From positions 1 through 64,000 of the forward strand of contig NZ_MVHD01000017.1 of assembly GCF_002086635.1 (NCBI RefSeq): a stretch of DNA of 64,000 bases, written 5' to 3'. The notes below the pieces were generated by a model, which searched no databases, had not been told where the DNA came from, and was given only the letters and a program-made list of their open reading frames with translations. Below, piece after piece: positions 52,762-62,119 of the stretch. Positions within the stretch are counted from its first letter, which is position 1. Every line of letters starts with the position of its first letter. This DNA comes from Mycobacterium alsense (GTDB taxonomy: Bacteria; Actinomycetota; Actinomycetes; Mycobacteriales; Mycobacteriaceae). Made by a program: the position numbers and the translations under genes.

Positions 52762-53490
52762 ATGGACGACCACGAACTGGCCGCGCGGTTGGCCACCGAG
52801 GCGGGGCGGCTGCTGCTGGCGGTTCGGCAGGAATTCGCCGACGCCGACGCCGGCGAGCGAAAAGCGGCGGGCGACAAGCGATCCCACGACTTCCTGATGG
52901 AGGCGCTGACCCGGGAGCGGCCCGGTGACGCGGTGCTGTCGGAGGAGGGCGCCGACGACCCGGCGCGGCTGCGCTCGGAGCGGGTGTGGATCGTCGATCC
53001 GCTGGACGGGACGCGCGAATTCTCCGAGCTCGGCCGCGACGACTGGGCCGTGCACGTCGCGCTCTGGCAGGCCGGCGAGCTGGTCGCCGGTGCGGTGGCG
53101 CTGCCGGCGCAGGGGGCCACGCTGGCGACGCCCGTCGTCGCCGCGCCGCCCGCCGCCCCCGACCGGCCGCGCATCGTGGTCTCCCGCACCCGCCCGCCCG
53201 CGATCGCGCTTTCCGTCCGCGACGCGCTGGACGGCGTCCTGGTGGAAATGGGTTCTGCCGGAGCCAAAGTCGCCTCGATCGTCCAGGGCCTGTCGGACGT
53301 CTACGTCCACGCCGGGGGCCAGTTCGAGTGGGACTCGGCCGCCCCGGTCGCCGTGGCGCGGGCCGCCGGCCTGCACACCTCCCGCATCGACGGGTCGGCG
53401 CTGGCCTACAACCGGCCGGACCCCAAGCTGCCCGACCTGGTGGTGTGCCGCCCGGAGCTGGCCGCGGCGGTGCTCGCCGTCACCGGCTGA
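52762..53490 (+). CDS. cysQ: Inositol monophosphatase-family phosphatase, CysQ-like
   Basis: 242 aa. Li+-sensitive phosphatase motifs: GDAVLSEEGADDPARL (metal Glu pair), VWIVDPLDGTREFSELGRDD (Asp-Pro-Leu-Asp-Gly-Thr), and the C-terminal QFEWDSAAPVAVARAAG (W-D metal site). It is strikingly like mycobacterial CysQ, which removes phosphate from PAP or PAPS and also acts on fructose-1,6-bisphosphate and inositol-1-phosphate. It could be a paralogue rather than the main CysQ. Confidence 0.85.
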   Translation: MDDHELAARLATEAGRLLLAVRQEFADADAGERKAAGDKRSHDFLMEALTRERPGDAVLSEEGADDPARLRSERVWIVDPLDGTREFSELGRDDWAVHVALWQAGELVAGAVALPAQGATLATPVVAAPPAAPDRPRIVVSRTRPPAIALSVRDALDGVLVEMGSAGAKVASIVQGLSDVYVHAGGQFEWDSAAPVAVARAAGLHTSRIDGSALAYNRPDPKLPDLVVCRPELAAAVLAVTG

Positions 53491-53498
53491 GCGCCCAA

Positions 53499-53547
53499 CG
53501 TCGAGTTGTTGTGCCGTTCGGGCCGCGATCGCGACAACAACTCGACG
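53499..53547. terminator. 14-bp inverted repeat between convergent genes
   Basis: CGTCGAGTTGTTGT (53499-53512) and ACAACAACTCGACG (53534-53547) are exact reverse complements around a 21-nt loop that itself holds the palindrome CGCGATCGCG (53524-53533). It fills the 76-bp gap between the stop of the cysQ-like gene and that of dhmA, so a bidirectional terminator is the simplest reading. No T-run is present. A dispersed repeat is the alternative. Confidence 0.6.
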
Positions 53548-53566
53548 CTCGGCCCGGGCAACGGGG

Positions 53567-54472
53567 CTAGTGGTGGGAATGCTGCCAGGACAGCACGCGC
53601 TCGGCCAGCTCCGGTCCGGCGTCCTCCTGGATGAAGTGGCTGGCGTTGATGCGCGCGTGCGGCTGGCCGGCCGCGCCGGGGATGTGCTTGATCAGGGGGC
53701 GGTCGGCGTGCCCGAGGATGGGATCGCGCGCGCCGAAGATGGCCAGGAAGGGCTTTTCCCAGCCGCCCAAGGCCTTCCAGGCCGCCCGATTGGACGGGAT
53801 CGCCGGGTCATACGGCGACGTCGGCACCAACCGAGGGAACGCGCGGGCACCGGCCTGATAGGTGTTGTCCGGGAACGGGGCGTCGTACCCGGCGCGCACC
53901 TTGGCCGGGACCCTGCGGACCGTGCCCACCGAGACGATGCGTCCGGCGGGCAGCACGGGGGAGTAGCGCGCGAAGGCGCGCCAGGCGTAGAACGCCGGCG
54001 GCGTGCGCCGCGACGCCGTGGGCAAAAAGCCGTTCGCCACCACCAGCCGGGCGATGCGGTCACCCTGCTCGGCGGCGATGCGCAGGCCGATCAGCGACCC
54101 CCAGTCCTGCATGACCAGCGTGACGTCCTTCAGGTTGAGGCGCTCGAACCACGAGGTCACCCAGTCGACGTGGCGCTGGTAGGTGTAATCCTCGACCCGG
54201 CGGGGCTTGTCGGAGCGGCCGAAGCCGATCAGGTCGGGCGCCAGCACGCGGTGCCCGGCGTCGGTCAGCGGCGAAATCATCGTGCGGTACAAGTAGCTCC
54301 ACGTGGGCTCCCCGTGCAGCAGCACGATCGGCGGGCCGTCGAACGGACCCTCATCGAGGAAGTGCATGCGCAACGGCGGGGTGTCGCTTGCCGCCACGTC
54401 AACGTAATTCGCTACGAACGGATAGCCCTCCAGGTTTTCGAATCGGGAGTCCGGGGTTCGCAGCACATCCAT
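53567..54472 (-). CDS. dhmA: Haloalkane dehalogenase (DhmA/Rv2296-type)
   Basis: 301 aa, starting [20 protein letters not shown], very close to the M. tuberculosis Rv2296 enzyme. Alpha/beta hydrolase with nucleophile Asp123 and halide-binding Trp124 in VMQDWGS, Asp250 in GARDPILG, His279 in ASHFIQED; Glu55 and Trp58 in HGEPTW form the oxyanion/halide side. The ATG follows GAGGAG. It replaces carbon-bound halogen by hydroxyl; the natural substrate is uncertain. Divergent from the DUF2652 gene. Confidence 0.95.
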   Translation of the reverse strand: MDVLRTPDSRFENLEGYPFVANYVDVAASDTPPLRMHFLDEGPFDGPPIVLLHGEPTWSYLYRTMISPLTDAGHRVLAPDLIGFGRSDKPRRVEDYTYQRHVDWVTSWFERLNLKDVTLVMQDWGSLIGLRIAAEQGDRIARLVVANGFLPTASRRTPPAFYAWRAFARYSPVLPAGRIVSVGTVRRVPAKVRAGYDAPFPDNTYQAGARAFPRLVPTSPYDPAIPSNRAAWKALGGWEKPFLAIFGARDPILGHADRPLIKHIPGAAGQPHARINASHFIQEDAGPELAERVLSWQHSHH

Positions 54473-54581
54473 ATTCGGCTCCTCAGGGGTGGCTCGCCTG
54501 CAAGCCTCTCGCGGCGGAACGATTTCGTCCAGAGGCAGATTCATTGAGACGCTGATCGGCAACCACTAGACTGCGCACATC

Positions 54582-55310
54582 ATGGCCATCCGGCGCGCCG
54601 TTCTGCTCATCGCCGACATCGGCGGATACACGCATTACATGCAGTGGAACCGGACCCACCTGGCGCACGCGCAGCAGACGGTGGCCGGCTTGCTGGAGTC
54701 GGTCATCGACGCCGGCAAAGGTCTGAAATTGGCCAAACTCGAGGGCGACGCCGCGTTCTTCTGGGAGCCCGACGGAAACGCCAAAGTGCTGGTGTGCGAC
54801 CGGCTGTCACGGATGCGGCAGTCGTTCCTCGCGAAGCGCGAGCGGTTCAAGCGCGACATCGCCTGCGAGTGCGCCAGCTGTTCGCAGCTGGACAACCTGT
54901 CGCTCAAGTTCGTCGTCCACCTGGGCGACGTGGCGGAGCAACGGGTCAAGCGGCACGCCGAACTGGCCGGTTTCGACGTCATCCTGCTGCACCGGATGCT
55001 GAAGAATTCGGTGCCGGTGCCCGAATACGTGCTGATGACCGACCCGGTCGCGGCGTGTCTGGACGACCCGGTGCGCGGGATGTGCAAGCCGCTGACCCAC
55101 CACTTCGAGGGCATCGGGGAAACGTCGACCCACTACATCGACCTGGCCACGTCGGAGGTGCCCCCGGTGCTGCCCGGGCGGGGCTTCCTCGGCCGGGTCG
55201 GGGCGACGGCGAAGTTCGAGCTGAACTCGCTGCCGTTCCTGCTGGGCCTCAAGAAACCCGCGGCGGGCTTCCGCAACCTCGACCGCGGCGCCGAGGACAT
55301 TCCCGCTTGA
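54582..55310 (+). CDS. DUF2652 protein, cyclase-like fold
   Basis: 242 aa. Start [20 protein letters not shown] and [20 protein letters not shown] resemble the metal-binding and core strands of class III nucleotide cyclases, and the family is annotated DUF2652. The second metal Asp is present (EGD), but I cannot confirm the substrate-specifying residues, so activity is doubtful. Two Cys in [11 protein letters not shown] might bind metal. An M. tuberculosis counterpart lies beside the dehalogenase as here. Confidence 0.8.
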   Translation: MAIRRAVLLIADIGGYTHYMQWNRTHLAHAQQTVAGLLESVIDAGKGLKLAKLEGDAAFFWEPDGNAKVLVCDRLSRMRQSFLAKRERFKRDIACECASCSQLDNLSLKFVVHLGDVAEQRVKRHAELAGFDVILLHRMLKNSVPVPEYVLMTDPVAACLDDPVRGMCKPLTHHFEGIGETSTHYIDLATSEVPPVLPGRGFLGRVGATAKFELNSLPFLLGLKKPAAGFRNLDRGAEDIPA

Positions 55311-55322
55311 ATTCCACCTAGC

Positions 55323-55340
55323 CGAAAAGCGAGATTTTCG
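55323..55340. terminator. Small stem-loop between convergent genes
   Basis: CGAAAA-GCGAGA-TTTTCG, 6-bp perfect arms with 6-nt loop, in the 42-bp gap between the DUF2652 stop and the aminotransferase stop. It carries a short T-run in its right arm for the plus strand. It is weak, but correctly placed. Confidence 0.35.
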
Positions 55341-55352
55341 AGGGCAATTGCG

Positions 55353-56552
55353 CTAGCGGGCGCGCTCGAGTGCTCGGCCCATGCGCGCGACGGCCTCGCC
55401 GAGGATCGCCGTCGAGGTGGCGAAGTTCAACCGCACGTGCCCGGCCCCGCCGGTGCCGAAGACGTGGCCGGAGCTGAGCGCGACGCGGGCGTGGTCGAGG
55501 AACCAGCGCGCCGGCCCGGCCAGGTCGGCGACCACCGCCAGCCCGTCGGCCGCCTCCTCTGCCAAACCGAGCGCGCGGCAATCCAGCCACGCCAGGTAAG
55601 TGCCCTGCGGCCACAGGTATTTCACGCCGGGGAGGTGCTCGTCGACCAGGTCGCCCAGCAGGGCGCGGTTGGCGTCGAGGCCGCGTAGCAGCGCGTCGAG
55701 CCAGTCGCCACCGCCGCGGAACGCCTCGGCGTGCGCGATGACGCCCAGGTGACTCGGGCCGTGGCCGACCTCCTCGGGCATCCGGCGCAGGTCCGCGGCC
55801 GCGTCCGGGCCGGCGATCGCCAACGCCGCCTTCAGCCCGGACAGGTTCCACGCCTTCGATCCCGACGTCAGCGCCAGGGCGTCCTCCGCGCCGGGCACGG
55901 TCAGGTACGGGACGAACCGCGAGCCCGCCAGGACGACGGGCGCGTGGATCTCGTCGGAGACCACCCGCACCCCGAACCGCCGGGCCAGCCCGGCCACCCC
56001 GCGCAGCTCGTCGGCCGTGTGCACCGCGCCCGTCGGGTTGTGCGGGTTGCACAACAGGTAGGCGACCCTGCCGCCCGGCGCGCCGGCGCGCGCGAACGCC
56101 TCTTCCAAGGCGCCCAAGTCGATTCGGCCGTCGGGGCCCAGCGGCGCCTCGACCACGCGGCGCCCGTCGTGCGACACGAACGCGTAGAACGGGGCGTACA
56201 CGGGCGGGTTGACGACGACGGCGTCGCCGCGGTCGGTGACCAGGCGCAGCATCTCGACGACGCCGAGCATCACGTCGGGAACGAGCGCGGTGCGGCCGAC
56301 CTCCAGGTCGTGCCATTGCCAACGCCGCGAAGCGAATTCGGACACCGCCTCGGCGAACGCCGTGCCGCACGGGTATCCGGTGTCGCCGATGTCGACCGCC
56401 CGGCGCAGGGCGTCGGCGATCGGCGGCGCCAGGTTGACGTCCATCTCGGCGACCCAGAGCGGCAACACGTCGCCGGGGTGCGCGCGCCACTTCATGCTGG
56501 TGCGGAGGCGCAGTCGCTCCAGCGTCAGTTCCTCGAGCGGGTTAACCGTCAC
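55353..56552 (-). CDS. PLP-dependent C-S lyase/aminotransferase (MalY/PatB type)
   Basis: 399 aa. Fold-type I motifs: [40 protein letters not shown], Schiff-base Lys233 in [17 protein letters not shown], and C-terminal Arg in [11 protein letters not shown]. The N-terminus [20 protein letters not shown] and [13 protein letters not shown] match MalY/PatB cystathionine beta-lyases. M. tuberculosis Rv2294 is the likely counterpart. Beta-elimination of cystathionine or cysteine-like substrates is expected. Confidence 0.92.
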   Translation of the reverse strand: MTVNPLEELTLERLRLRTSMKWRAHPGDVLPLWVAEMDVNLAPPIADALRRAVDIGDTGYPCGTAFAEAVSEFASRRWQWHDLEVGRTALVPDVMLGVVEMLRLVTDRGDAVVVNPPVYAPFYAFVSHDGRRVVEAPLGPDGRIDLGALEEAFARAGAPGGRVAYLLCNPHNPTGAVHTADELRGVAGLARRFGVRVVSDEIHAPVVLAGSRFVPYLTVPGAEDALALTSGSKAWNLSGLKAALAIAGPDAAADLRRMPEEVGHGPSHLGVIAHAEAFRGGGDWLDALLRGLDANRALLGDLVDEHLPGVKYLWPQGTYLAWLDCRALGLAEEAADGLAVVADLAGPARWFLDHARVALSSGHVFGTGGAGHVRLNFATSTAILGEAVARMGRALERAR

Positions 56553-56571
56553 CCGGGCAGAGTAAGGCAGA

Positions 56572-57666
56572 TCAGGTGGCGAACGCGTGCTGGGGAATCG
56601 TCAGCGGCAGGTCGACCGAACTCAACAGCCCCGGTTCCGCGGCAACGACATACGGCACGGCGTTGACGACACGCATCGCGGTGGCGACCATCGCGCCCGC
56701 CCCGGAGGTCATGCCCGCGACGCCGGCCTTGCGGGGATCCTTCAGCGTCGCGGCCAGGGTGCAGTCGATGTCGGGGTCGCCGGTGATCGTGATGCGGTAC
56801 GACAGGTCGCCGATCCCGGTGGGCCAGTCGGGGGCGACGTCGTGCGCGAGCCGGGTGACGTGCTCGATGACGATGGCCTCGCGGCCGTCGACCACGCCGA
56901 TCGCCTTCATCCGCAGCGCGCCGCAGGTGCCGGCCTCGACCGTGCCCATCGCCACCTCGAGCGTCCGGTTGGTCACCGCGCGGTCGAAATGCTCGCGGAC
57001 CTCCTGGACTTCGACGCCGAGCGCGTCGGCGACCAGCCGGATCTGGCCCTGCCACTCGCCGGCGATCGCGCCGGGAAAGCCGATCCAGGGCTGGTAATCG
57101 AGCGGACGCCCGAATCCCAGCGCGTCGCTCATGATGTCGGGCACCCCGTAGTCGTCGTACAGGCCGATCTCGAACGCGTGGATCTTTTCGATCGACGACG
57201 ACTGGGTGGACAGCACCAACGGCAGGTAGTCGGCGGCGAAGCCCGGCTCGATGCCCGAGGCGTACAGCGACACCTGGCCCTGCTTGGCCGCCGCGACCAG
57301 CTGGTCGCGCCACTCGGCGGGCTCATAGGCGTGCGGGTTGACCAGCCTCGTGGTGCTGGTTGTGACGACGTTGATCCCGGCCTCGAGCAGCCGGACATAA
57401 TCCGGGATGGCCAGGGCGTCGCGCTCCGGGCCGCTGGCCGCGTAGATCACGCAGTCGGGCTTCAGCGCGATCAACGCGTCCGCGTCGTTGGTGGTTTTGA
57501 GGCCGATCGGCTCGCCGTTGGCGAGTTCGCCGGCGTCCTTGCCGACCTTTTCCTCGGAGTGGACCCAGACGCCGACCAGGTCCAGATTCGGGCGCTGCTG
57601 AATGGTGCGGATCGCAATCGACCCGATGCCGCCCGTCGCCCACACCACCACGCGGTGAGCCGTCAT
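56572..57666 (-). CDS. DapB-like NAD(P)-dependent dehydrogenase (paralogue A)
   Basis: 364 aa from ATG 57666, six bases after GGAGG; the ATG three bases earlier is too close. Rossmann start [20 protein letters not shown], then [20 protein letters not shown], and a C-terminal dimerisation domain ([40 protein letters not shown]). The family is related to dihydrodipicolinate reductase and 2,4-diaminopentanoate dehydrogenase, common in mycobacteria, with no proven substrate. It is a whole-length paralogue of the divergent gene at 57823. Confidence 0.88.
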   Translation of the reverse strand: MTAHRVVVWATGGIGSIAIRTIQQRPNLDLVGVWVHSEEKVGKDAGELANGEPIGLKTTNDADALIALKPDCVIYAASGPERDALAIPDYVRLLEAGINVVTTSTTRLVNPHAYEPAEWRDQLVAAAKQGQVSLYASGIEPGFAADYLPLVLSTQSSSIEKIHAFEIGLYDDYGVPDIMSDALGFGRPLDYQPWIGFPGAIAGEWQGQIRLVADALGVEVQEVREHFDRAVTNRTLEVAMGTVEAGTCGALRMKAIGVVDGREAIVIEHVTRLAHDVAPDWPTGIGDLSYRITITGDPDIDCTLAATLKDPRKAGVAGMTSGAGAMVATAMRVVNAVPYVVAAEPGLLSSVDLPLTIPQHAFAT

Positions 57667-57772
57667 CATGTGCCTCCTTCGGTGCGTCGCGAACACGACG
57701 AAAGCCCCGGCGGCCGTTGTGTTTACGTCGCCGGCTCACGGCCGATGCCACGCTTAAGAGAGCGTACACTAT

Positions 57773-57792
57773 CCTAACGACCAAATGTTAGG
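57773..57792. promoter_or_regulatory. Inverted repeat in the divergent DapB-like promoter
   Basis: CCTAACGACCAAATGTTAGG: perfect 6-bp arms CCTAAC and GTTAGG with an 8-bp spacer, between the two paralogues. The right half CAAATGTTAGGTT (57782-57794) recurs with one change before the LLM gene (CAAATATTAGGTT, 58924-58936). It could be the operator of the TetR regulator encoded at 62280. Confidence 0.5.
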
Positions 57793-57822
57793 TTGGGGCA
57801 CCCACGAATGAGGAGAGTGCCG

Positions 57823-58884
57823 ATGCGTGTTGTCGTGTGGTCGACGGGGGGAGTGGGGTCGATCGCGATCGACGCCATCCGCCGCCGGACGGACCTGGAA
57901 CTGGTTGGCGTGTGGGTGCATTCGCCCGACAAGGTCGGCAGGGACGCCGGCGAGCTGGCCGGCGTCGAGCCCCTGGGGGTTGCGGCCACGAATGACGCCG
58001 ACGCGCTGATCGCGCTGGCGCCCGACGCCGTGGTGTACGCCGCGAGCGGCCCCGACCGCGACGGCGGCGCCGTGCCCGACTACCTGCGACTGCTGAAAGC
58101 GGGCATCAACGTGGTGTCGACCTCGTCGACCGGCCTGGTGCATCCGCCGTCGTATTTCGCCCCGGACTGGCGCGACCAGCTCGAGGCGGCGGCCAGGTCC
58201 GGGGGCGCCTCGTTCTACGCCTCGGGCATCTTCCCCGGCTTCGCGTCCGATCAGCTGGCGCTGCTGATGACGACGCAGTCCAAGAACATCCGGACGATCA
58301 CGGCCAGCGAGGTCGCGCTCAACGACCACTACCCGGTCGCCGACGTGATGATGGACGGGTTGGGGTTCGGGCGGCCGCTGGACTTCGACCCCATGATGAA
58401 GCAGCCGGGCTTCATCGAAATGGCTTGGAAGGCACCGATATACCTCATCGCGAGCGGACTCGGGGTGGAAGTGGAGGCGGTGCGCGGCTTCTTCGACCGG
58501 GAGTTGACCGACCGGGACATCGAGGTGGCGTTCGGCACCGTCAAGGCCGGCACCTGCGGGGCGGTGCGCAGCCGCGCCGCGGGGGTGGTCAACGGGCGCG
58601 AGGCCATCGTGATCGAGCACGTCATCCGGATGGCCCGCGACGTCGCCCCCGACTGGCCGGCTTCGGAGTGCGACGCCACGTATCGGGTCGACATCGAGGG
58701 CGATCCCGACATCCACTGCGTGCTGACCCTCGGGGAGGCCGAGGGTCACGGCGCCGGCCGCGCGGCGATGGCGTCCACGGCCATGCGGGTGGTCAACGCG
58801 ATCCCCTACGTCGTCGACGCGGCGCCGGGCCTGCTCAGCTCGCTGGACATCCCGACGACTTTGCCGCGGCACGCCTTTGACTAA
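57823..58884 (+). CDS. DapB-like NAD(P)-dependent dehydrogenase (paralogue B)
   Basis: 353 aa from the ATG after AGGAGAGTGCCG. RVVVWSTGGVGSIAIDAIRR, GVWVHSPDKVGRDAGELAGV, VYAASGPDRDGGAVPDYLRL and ASGIFPGFASDQLALLMTTQ align without evident gaps to paralogue A across the Rossmann and C-terminal domains. It is followed 66 bp later by an LLM oxidoreductase and P450 in the same direction. Two divergent copies suggest related substrates or a heteromer. Confidence 0.88.
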   Translation: MRVVVWSTGGVGSIAIDAIRRRTDLELVGVWVHSPDKVGRDAGELAGVEPLGVAATNDADALIALAPDAVVYAASGPDRDGGAVPDYLRLLKAGINVVSTSSTGLVHPPSYFAPDWRDQLEAAARSGGASFYASGIFPGFASDQLALLMTTQSKNIRTITASEVALNDHYPVADVMMDGLGFGRPLDFDPMMKQPGFIEMAWKAPIYLIASGLGVEVEAVRGFFDRELTDRDIEVAFGTVKAGTCGAVRSRAAGVVNGREAIVIEHVIRMARDVAPDWPASECDATYRVDIEGDPDIHCVLTLGEAEGHGAGRAAMASTAMRVVNAIPYVVDAAPGLLSSLDIPTTLPRHAFD

Positions 58885-58923
58885 CCGTTGACGCGGCTCT
58901 CGCGGGCCACGTACCGTGTGGCA

Positions 58924-58936
58924 CAAATATTAGGTT
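58924..58936 (+). promoter_or_regulatory. Half-site CAAATATTAGGTT before the LLM gene
   Basis: Twelve of 13 bases equal the right half of the repeat at 57782-57794. AGGAGATTGG (58941-58950), the ribosome-binding site of the GTG at 58951, follows directly, so a protein bound here could block initiation of transcription or translation. Confidence 0.4.
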
Positions 58937-58950
58937 ATCTAGGAGATTGG

Positions 58951-59943
58951 GTGTTCACGCTGCGTTTCGACATGCGCGCCCCGTCCTGGGGGGCGCCGGC
59001 GGTCGCGCTGTACGGCGCCGTGCCCGAGATGTGCGCGTGGGCCGAGGACCACGGCGGCCTGGCCGCGGTGTTTTGCGAGCACCACGGGTCCGAGGACGGC
59101 TACCTGCCGTCCCCCTTCCTGCTGGCCTCGGCCGTCGCCGCGCGCACGCGGCGCATGGCGCTGAGCCTGATCCTGATCTTCCCGTTCTACGACCCGGTCC
59201 GGCTCGCCGAGGACATGGCGGTGCTCGACATCATCAGCGCCGGTCGGGCGTCGTACATCCTGGCTTTGGGGTATCGGCCCGAGGAGTTCGAGCATTTCGG
59301 CGTCGCGCTGCGCGAGCGCGGGCGAATCGCCGACGAAAAGCTCGCGCTGCTGCGCCCGTTGCTCGCCGGCGAGACGGTCAACCGCGACGGCCGGCGCATC
59401 ACCGTGACCCCGCGCCCGCACACCGCCGGCGGGCCGGGCCTGACGTGGGGCGGCGGCAGCGTCGCGGCCGCGAGGCGCGCGGGCAGGTACGGGCTGGGCC
59501 TGCTGGCGAACGCCAACGTGCCGGGCATGGCCGAGGCGTACGAGGCCGCCTGCCGCGAGCACGGCCACGAGCCGGGGCCGACGCTGCTGCCCGACCGGGA
59601 CCACCCGTCCGTCGTCTTCGTCGCCGACGACGTGGACCAGGCCTGGTCGGAGCTCGGCGAGCACCTGCTGCACGACGTGAAGACCTACGCCGAGTGGAAT
59701 CCCGGCAACGAGACCTCGGCCGGGTTCTCGCACGTGAGCACCGTGGCCGAGCTGCGCGAGGCGTCGGCGTCACACGTGATCATCTCTGTGCCCGAGGCGA
59801 TTTCGCGGGTGCGCGCCGGGCAGATCCTCAACCTGGCGCCGCTGTGCGGCGGCCTGCCGCCGGAGGTCGCGTGGCCCTACCTCAAGCGCGTGGGCGACGT
59901 GGTGTTGCCCGAGGCCCTGTCCGAGAGAAAGACGCCGCTATGA
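58951..59943 (+). CDS. LLM-class F420-dependent oxidoreductase
   Basis: 330 aa from GTG 58951 (VFTLRFDMRAPSWGAPAVAL). LLM barrel blocks: WAEDHGGLAAVFCEHHGSED, RTRRMALSLILIFPFYDPVR, LAEDMAVLDIISAGRASYIL, YRPEEFEHFGVALRERGRIA, and GGGSVAAARRAGRYGLGLLA. It uses F420 or FMN for hydride transfer. It overlaps the P450 by 4 bp, so both enzymes probably act in turn on one compound. Confidence 0.88.
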   Translation: MFTLRFDMRAPSWGAPAVALYGAVPEMCAWAEDHGGLAAVFCEHHGSEDGYLPSPFLLASAVAARTRRMALSLILIFPFYDPVRLAEDMAVLDIISAGRASYILALGYRPEEFEHFGVALRERGRIADEKLALLRPLLAGETVNRDGRRITVTPRPHTAGGPGLTWGGGSVAAARRAGRYGLGLLANANVPGMAEAYEAACREHGHEPGPTLLPDRDHPSVVFVADDVDQAWSELGEHLLHDVKTYAEWNPGNETSAGFSHVSTVAELREASASHVIISVPEAISRVRAGQILNLAPLCGGLPPEVAWPYLKRVGDVVLPEALSERKTPL

Positions 59944-61136
59944 CCGGAGCAAGCACCGCCGAGGTTTACTACGACCCCTTCGATTTCGACATCGACGACG
60001 ACCCGTACCCGATCTGGAAGCGGCTGCGCGACGAGGCCCCGCTGTACCGCAACGACAAGTACAACTTCTACGCGCTGAGCCGCTACGACGACGTCTCCCG
60101 CGAGCTGATGAACTTCGACGTCTTCCGCTCGGGGCGCGGCACCACCATGGACATCATCATGAGCGGCATCGACCTGCCGCCCGGCGTCATCCTGTTCGAG
60201 GACCCGCCGATCCACGACGTCCATCGCCACGTGCTCTCAAAGGTTTTCACGCCCCGGCGCATGGAGGCCATCGAGCCGCTCACCCGGGCGTTCTGCGTAC
60301 GGGCGCTCGACCCGCTGGTCGGATCGGGCAGGTTCGACTTCGTCGAGAACCTGGGCGCGATGGTGCCGATGCGCACCATCGGCTACCTGCTGGGCATCCC
60401 CGAGGACGACCAGGAGGCGATCCGCGACAAGGGGGGCAGCCAGCTCACCCTCAAGGAGGGCACGTTCCGCACTGTTCCGCAAGACTTTCTGGAGCACAGC
60501 CATGAGCTGTTCGCGAACTACGTCGACTGGCGGGTGGACCACCCCTCCGACGACCTGATGACGCAGTTGCTCAACGCGGAAGTCGAGGACGGTGACGGGA
60601 CGCGGCGGCTGACTCGCTCCGAGGTGCTGCTGTACACCAGCATGATCGCCGGCGCCGGCAACGAGACCACGACGCGCCTCATCGGGTTTACCGGCCAGTT
60701 GCTGGCCGAACATCCCGACCAGCGGCGCCAGCTCGTCGAGGACCCGTCGCTGATCCCGATGGCCATCGAGGAGGTGCTGCGCTACGAGGCGCCCTCGCCG
60801 GTGCAGGCGCGCTACGTCGCCCGCGACGTCGAATGCCACGGCACGACGGTCCCGGAGGGCTCGATCATGTTGCTGCTCAACGGTTCCGCCAACCGCGACG
60901 AGCGCCGGTATCCCGAGGCGGACAGGTTCGACATCCATCGTGGAGCCACCCACCTCAGCTTCGGTCATGGGCTGCACTTCTGCCTGGGCTCGGCGCTGGC
61001 GCGCATGCAGGCGCGGGTCGCGCTCGAGGAGGTCCTCAAGCGCTGGCCGGAGTGGGAGGTCGACTACGCCAACGCGCGCAAGGCGCACACGTCCAGCGTT
61101 CGCGGATGGTCGAAGCTGCCGGTCTTCACGGGCTAG
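59940..61136 (+). CDS. Cytochrome P450 (paralogue 1)
   Basis: 398 aa. I-helix MIAGAGNETTTRLIGFTGQL, K-helix EEVLRYEAPSPVQARYVARD, heme loop HLSFGHGLHFCLGSALARMQ with Cys348. The N-terminal YYDPFDFDIDDDPYPIWKRL and LFEDPPIHDVHRHVLSKVFT are nearly shared with the second P450 at 62959, so the two are recent paralogues. ATGA overlap with the LLM gene. It is convergent with the AveC-like gene; a long palindrome separates them. Confidence 0.95.
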   Translation: MTGASTAEVYYDPFDFDIDDDPYPIWKRLRDEAPLYRNDKYNFYALSRYDDVSRELMNFDVFRSGRGTTMDIIMSGIDLPPGVILFEDPPIHDVHRHVLSKVFTPRRMEAIEPLTRAFCVRALDPLVGSGRFDFVENLGAMVPMRTIGYLLGIPEDDQEAIRDKGGSQLTLKEGTFRTVPQDFLEHSHELFANYVDWRVDHPSDDLMTQLLNAEVEDGDGTRRLTRSEVLLYTSMIAGAGNETTTRLIGFTGQLLAEHPDQRRQLVEDPSLIPMAIEEVLRYEAPSPVQARYVARDVECHGTTVPEGSIMLLLNGSANRDERRYPEADRFDIHRGATHLSFGHGLHFCLGSALARMQARVALEEVLKRWPEWEVDYANARKAHTSSVRGWSKLPVFTG

Positions 61137-61191
61137 CCGTTCGTCACATCAGTCACACGTGTCCCGGCGCGAGTTGGCACAACATCTTCTG

Positions 61192-61239
61192 CAAGTCGCT
61201 ATCGCATGCGCTATCGCTATCGCATGCGATATCGACTTG
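61192..61239. repeat. 48-bp imperfect palindrome between convergent genes
   Basis: The segment reads almost the same on both strands. The outer CAAGTCG/CGACTTG arms are perfect, and the inside has two copies of TATCGCATGCG with a few mismatches. It begins 56 bp after the P450 stop and ends 95 bp before the AveC-like stop. It could form a large cruciform or hairpin acting as bidirectional terminator, or bind protein. The rest of this 197-bp gap holds no evident gene. Confidence 0.6.
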
Positions 61240-61333
61240 GAGAAGGCAACATGCCTTCCTCTCGGGTACGGGAGTGGCGGGTGTGACGAAGCCAGACCTA
61301 CCGCCACCAGGTAGCCTGCCTTTCGACGCTCGG

Positions 61334-62119
61334 TTACGGCGGTTGGTTCACGACGCCCGGGAACAACTCGCCCGTCGGGCCCTCGGTCACCCAGCCGCCC
61401 AGCTTGGTCACCAGGTGGGGCGCGAAAACCGCGCTGTAGAGGACGTTTCCGATGACGATGACGGCGACGACGGACAACAGCGCCGACTTCACGGGAGTCG
61501 ACGCCCTCCTGGACGCCCACATCTCGATGACGTTTCGGCCCTCGGCATCGGTCCGCCCGAGCAGGTAGGTGAACAGCATCATCTGGATGCCCATCGCGAG
61601 GGAGTCGTAGAGGGGGTACTGGTGCAGCGTCCCCTCGCGGATCGCCAGCCCGGGAATCACGCGGCCGTAGTAGAACACGCCGAGCTTGGCGCCCAGGAAC
61701 CCGTTGAAGAACAGCGCCCAGCAGAAGCCCACGACCAGCCCGACCACCAACAGCGTTTGGGGCCTGCGCCAACGGAATCGGGCGGCCACCCAGCGGCCCA
61801 GCGCCGCGCCCGTCACGGCGGGCAGCACGAAGTAGGAGATGTAGCCGACGGGAACGAACAGGGGCAGCCCGCCCCACGTCACGTTCAGCGGCCACCACGA
61901 CGGCATGCGGGGGATGGCGGGCGGGAACTGCGCGTACATCGCCCAGTCGTAAGGCGCCTCGATCCAGGAGAACGATATCGCCGAGATGCACAGCAGCAGC
62001 AGCGGATGCAGGTGGCGGCGGCGCACGCTCAGGTAGATGCCCAGCGCGGTGAACCCGATGCCGCCGACCAGAGCGAAGTAGCTGGCCGCCTGCATCACCG
62101 GCGTCATCTGGGAACTCAT
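61334..62119 (-). CDS. AveC-like (spirocyclase family) integral membrane protein
   Basis: 261 aa, about six hydrophobic segments (SYFALVGGIGFTALGIYLSV, LLLLCISAISFSWIEAPYDW, LLVVGLVVGFCWALFFNGFL, LLSVVAVIVIGNVLYSAVF). WIEAPYDWAMYAQFPP and TWGGLPLFVPVGYISYFVLP are the conserved family part, and LHQYPLYDSLAMG parallels NQFPLYEGVVFG in the copy at 39.6 kb, though the two are distant. The ATG overlaps the stop of the micropeptide at 62116, so translation is coupled. Function unknown in mycobacteria. Confidence 0.78.
   Translation of the reverse strand: MSSQMTPVMQAASYFALVGGIGFTALGIYLSVRRRHLHPLLLLCISAISFSWIEAPYDWAMYAQFPPAIPRMPSWWPLNVTWGGLPLFVPVGYISYFVLPAVTGAALGRWVAARFRWRRPQTLLVVGLVVGFCWALFFNGFLGAKLGVFYYGRVIPGLAIREGTLHQYPLYDSLAMGIQMMLFTYLLGRTDAEGRNVIEMWASRRASTPVKSALLSVVAVIVIGNVLYSAVFAPHLVTKLGGWVTEGPTGELFPGVVNQPP

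Noticed and set aside
57773-57792. KstR-type cholesterol regulator site
   Set aside because: The AAC and GTT halves are separated by 8 bases; the known site has 2, so the known operator does not fit.
61137-61333. Possible CRISPR-like repeat because of recurring TATCGCATGCG
   Set aside because: Only two copies, palindromic and without regular spacers; better described as one imperfect palindrome.
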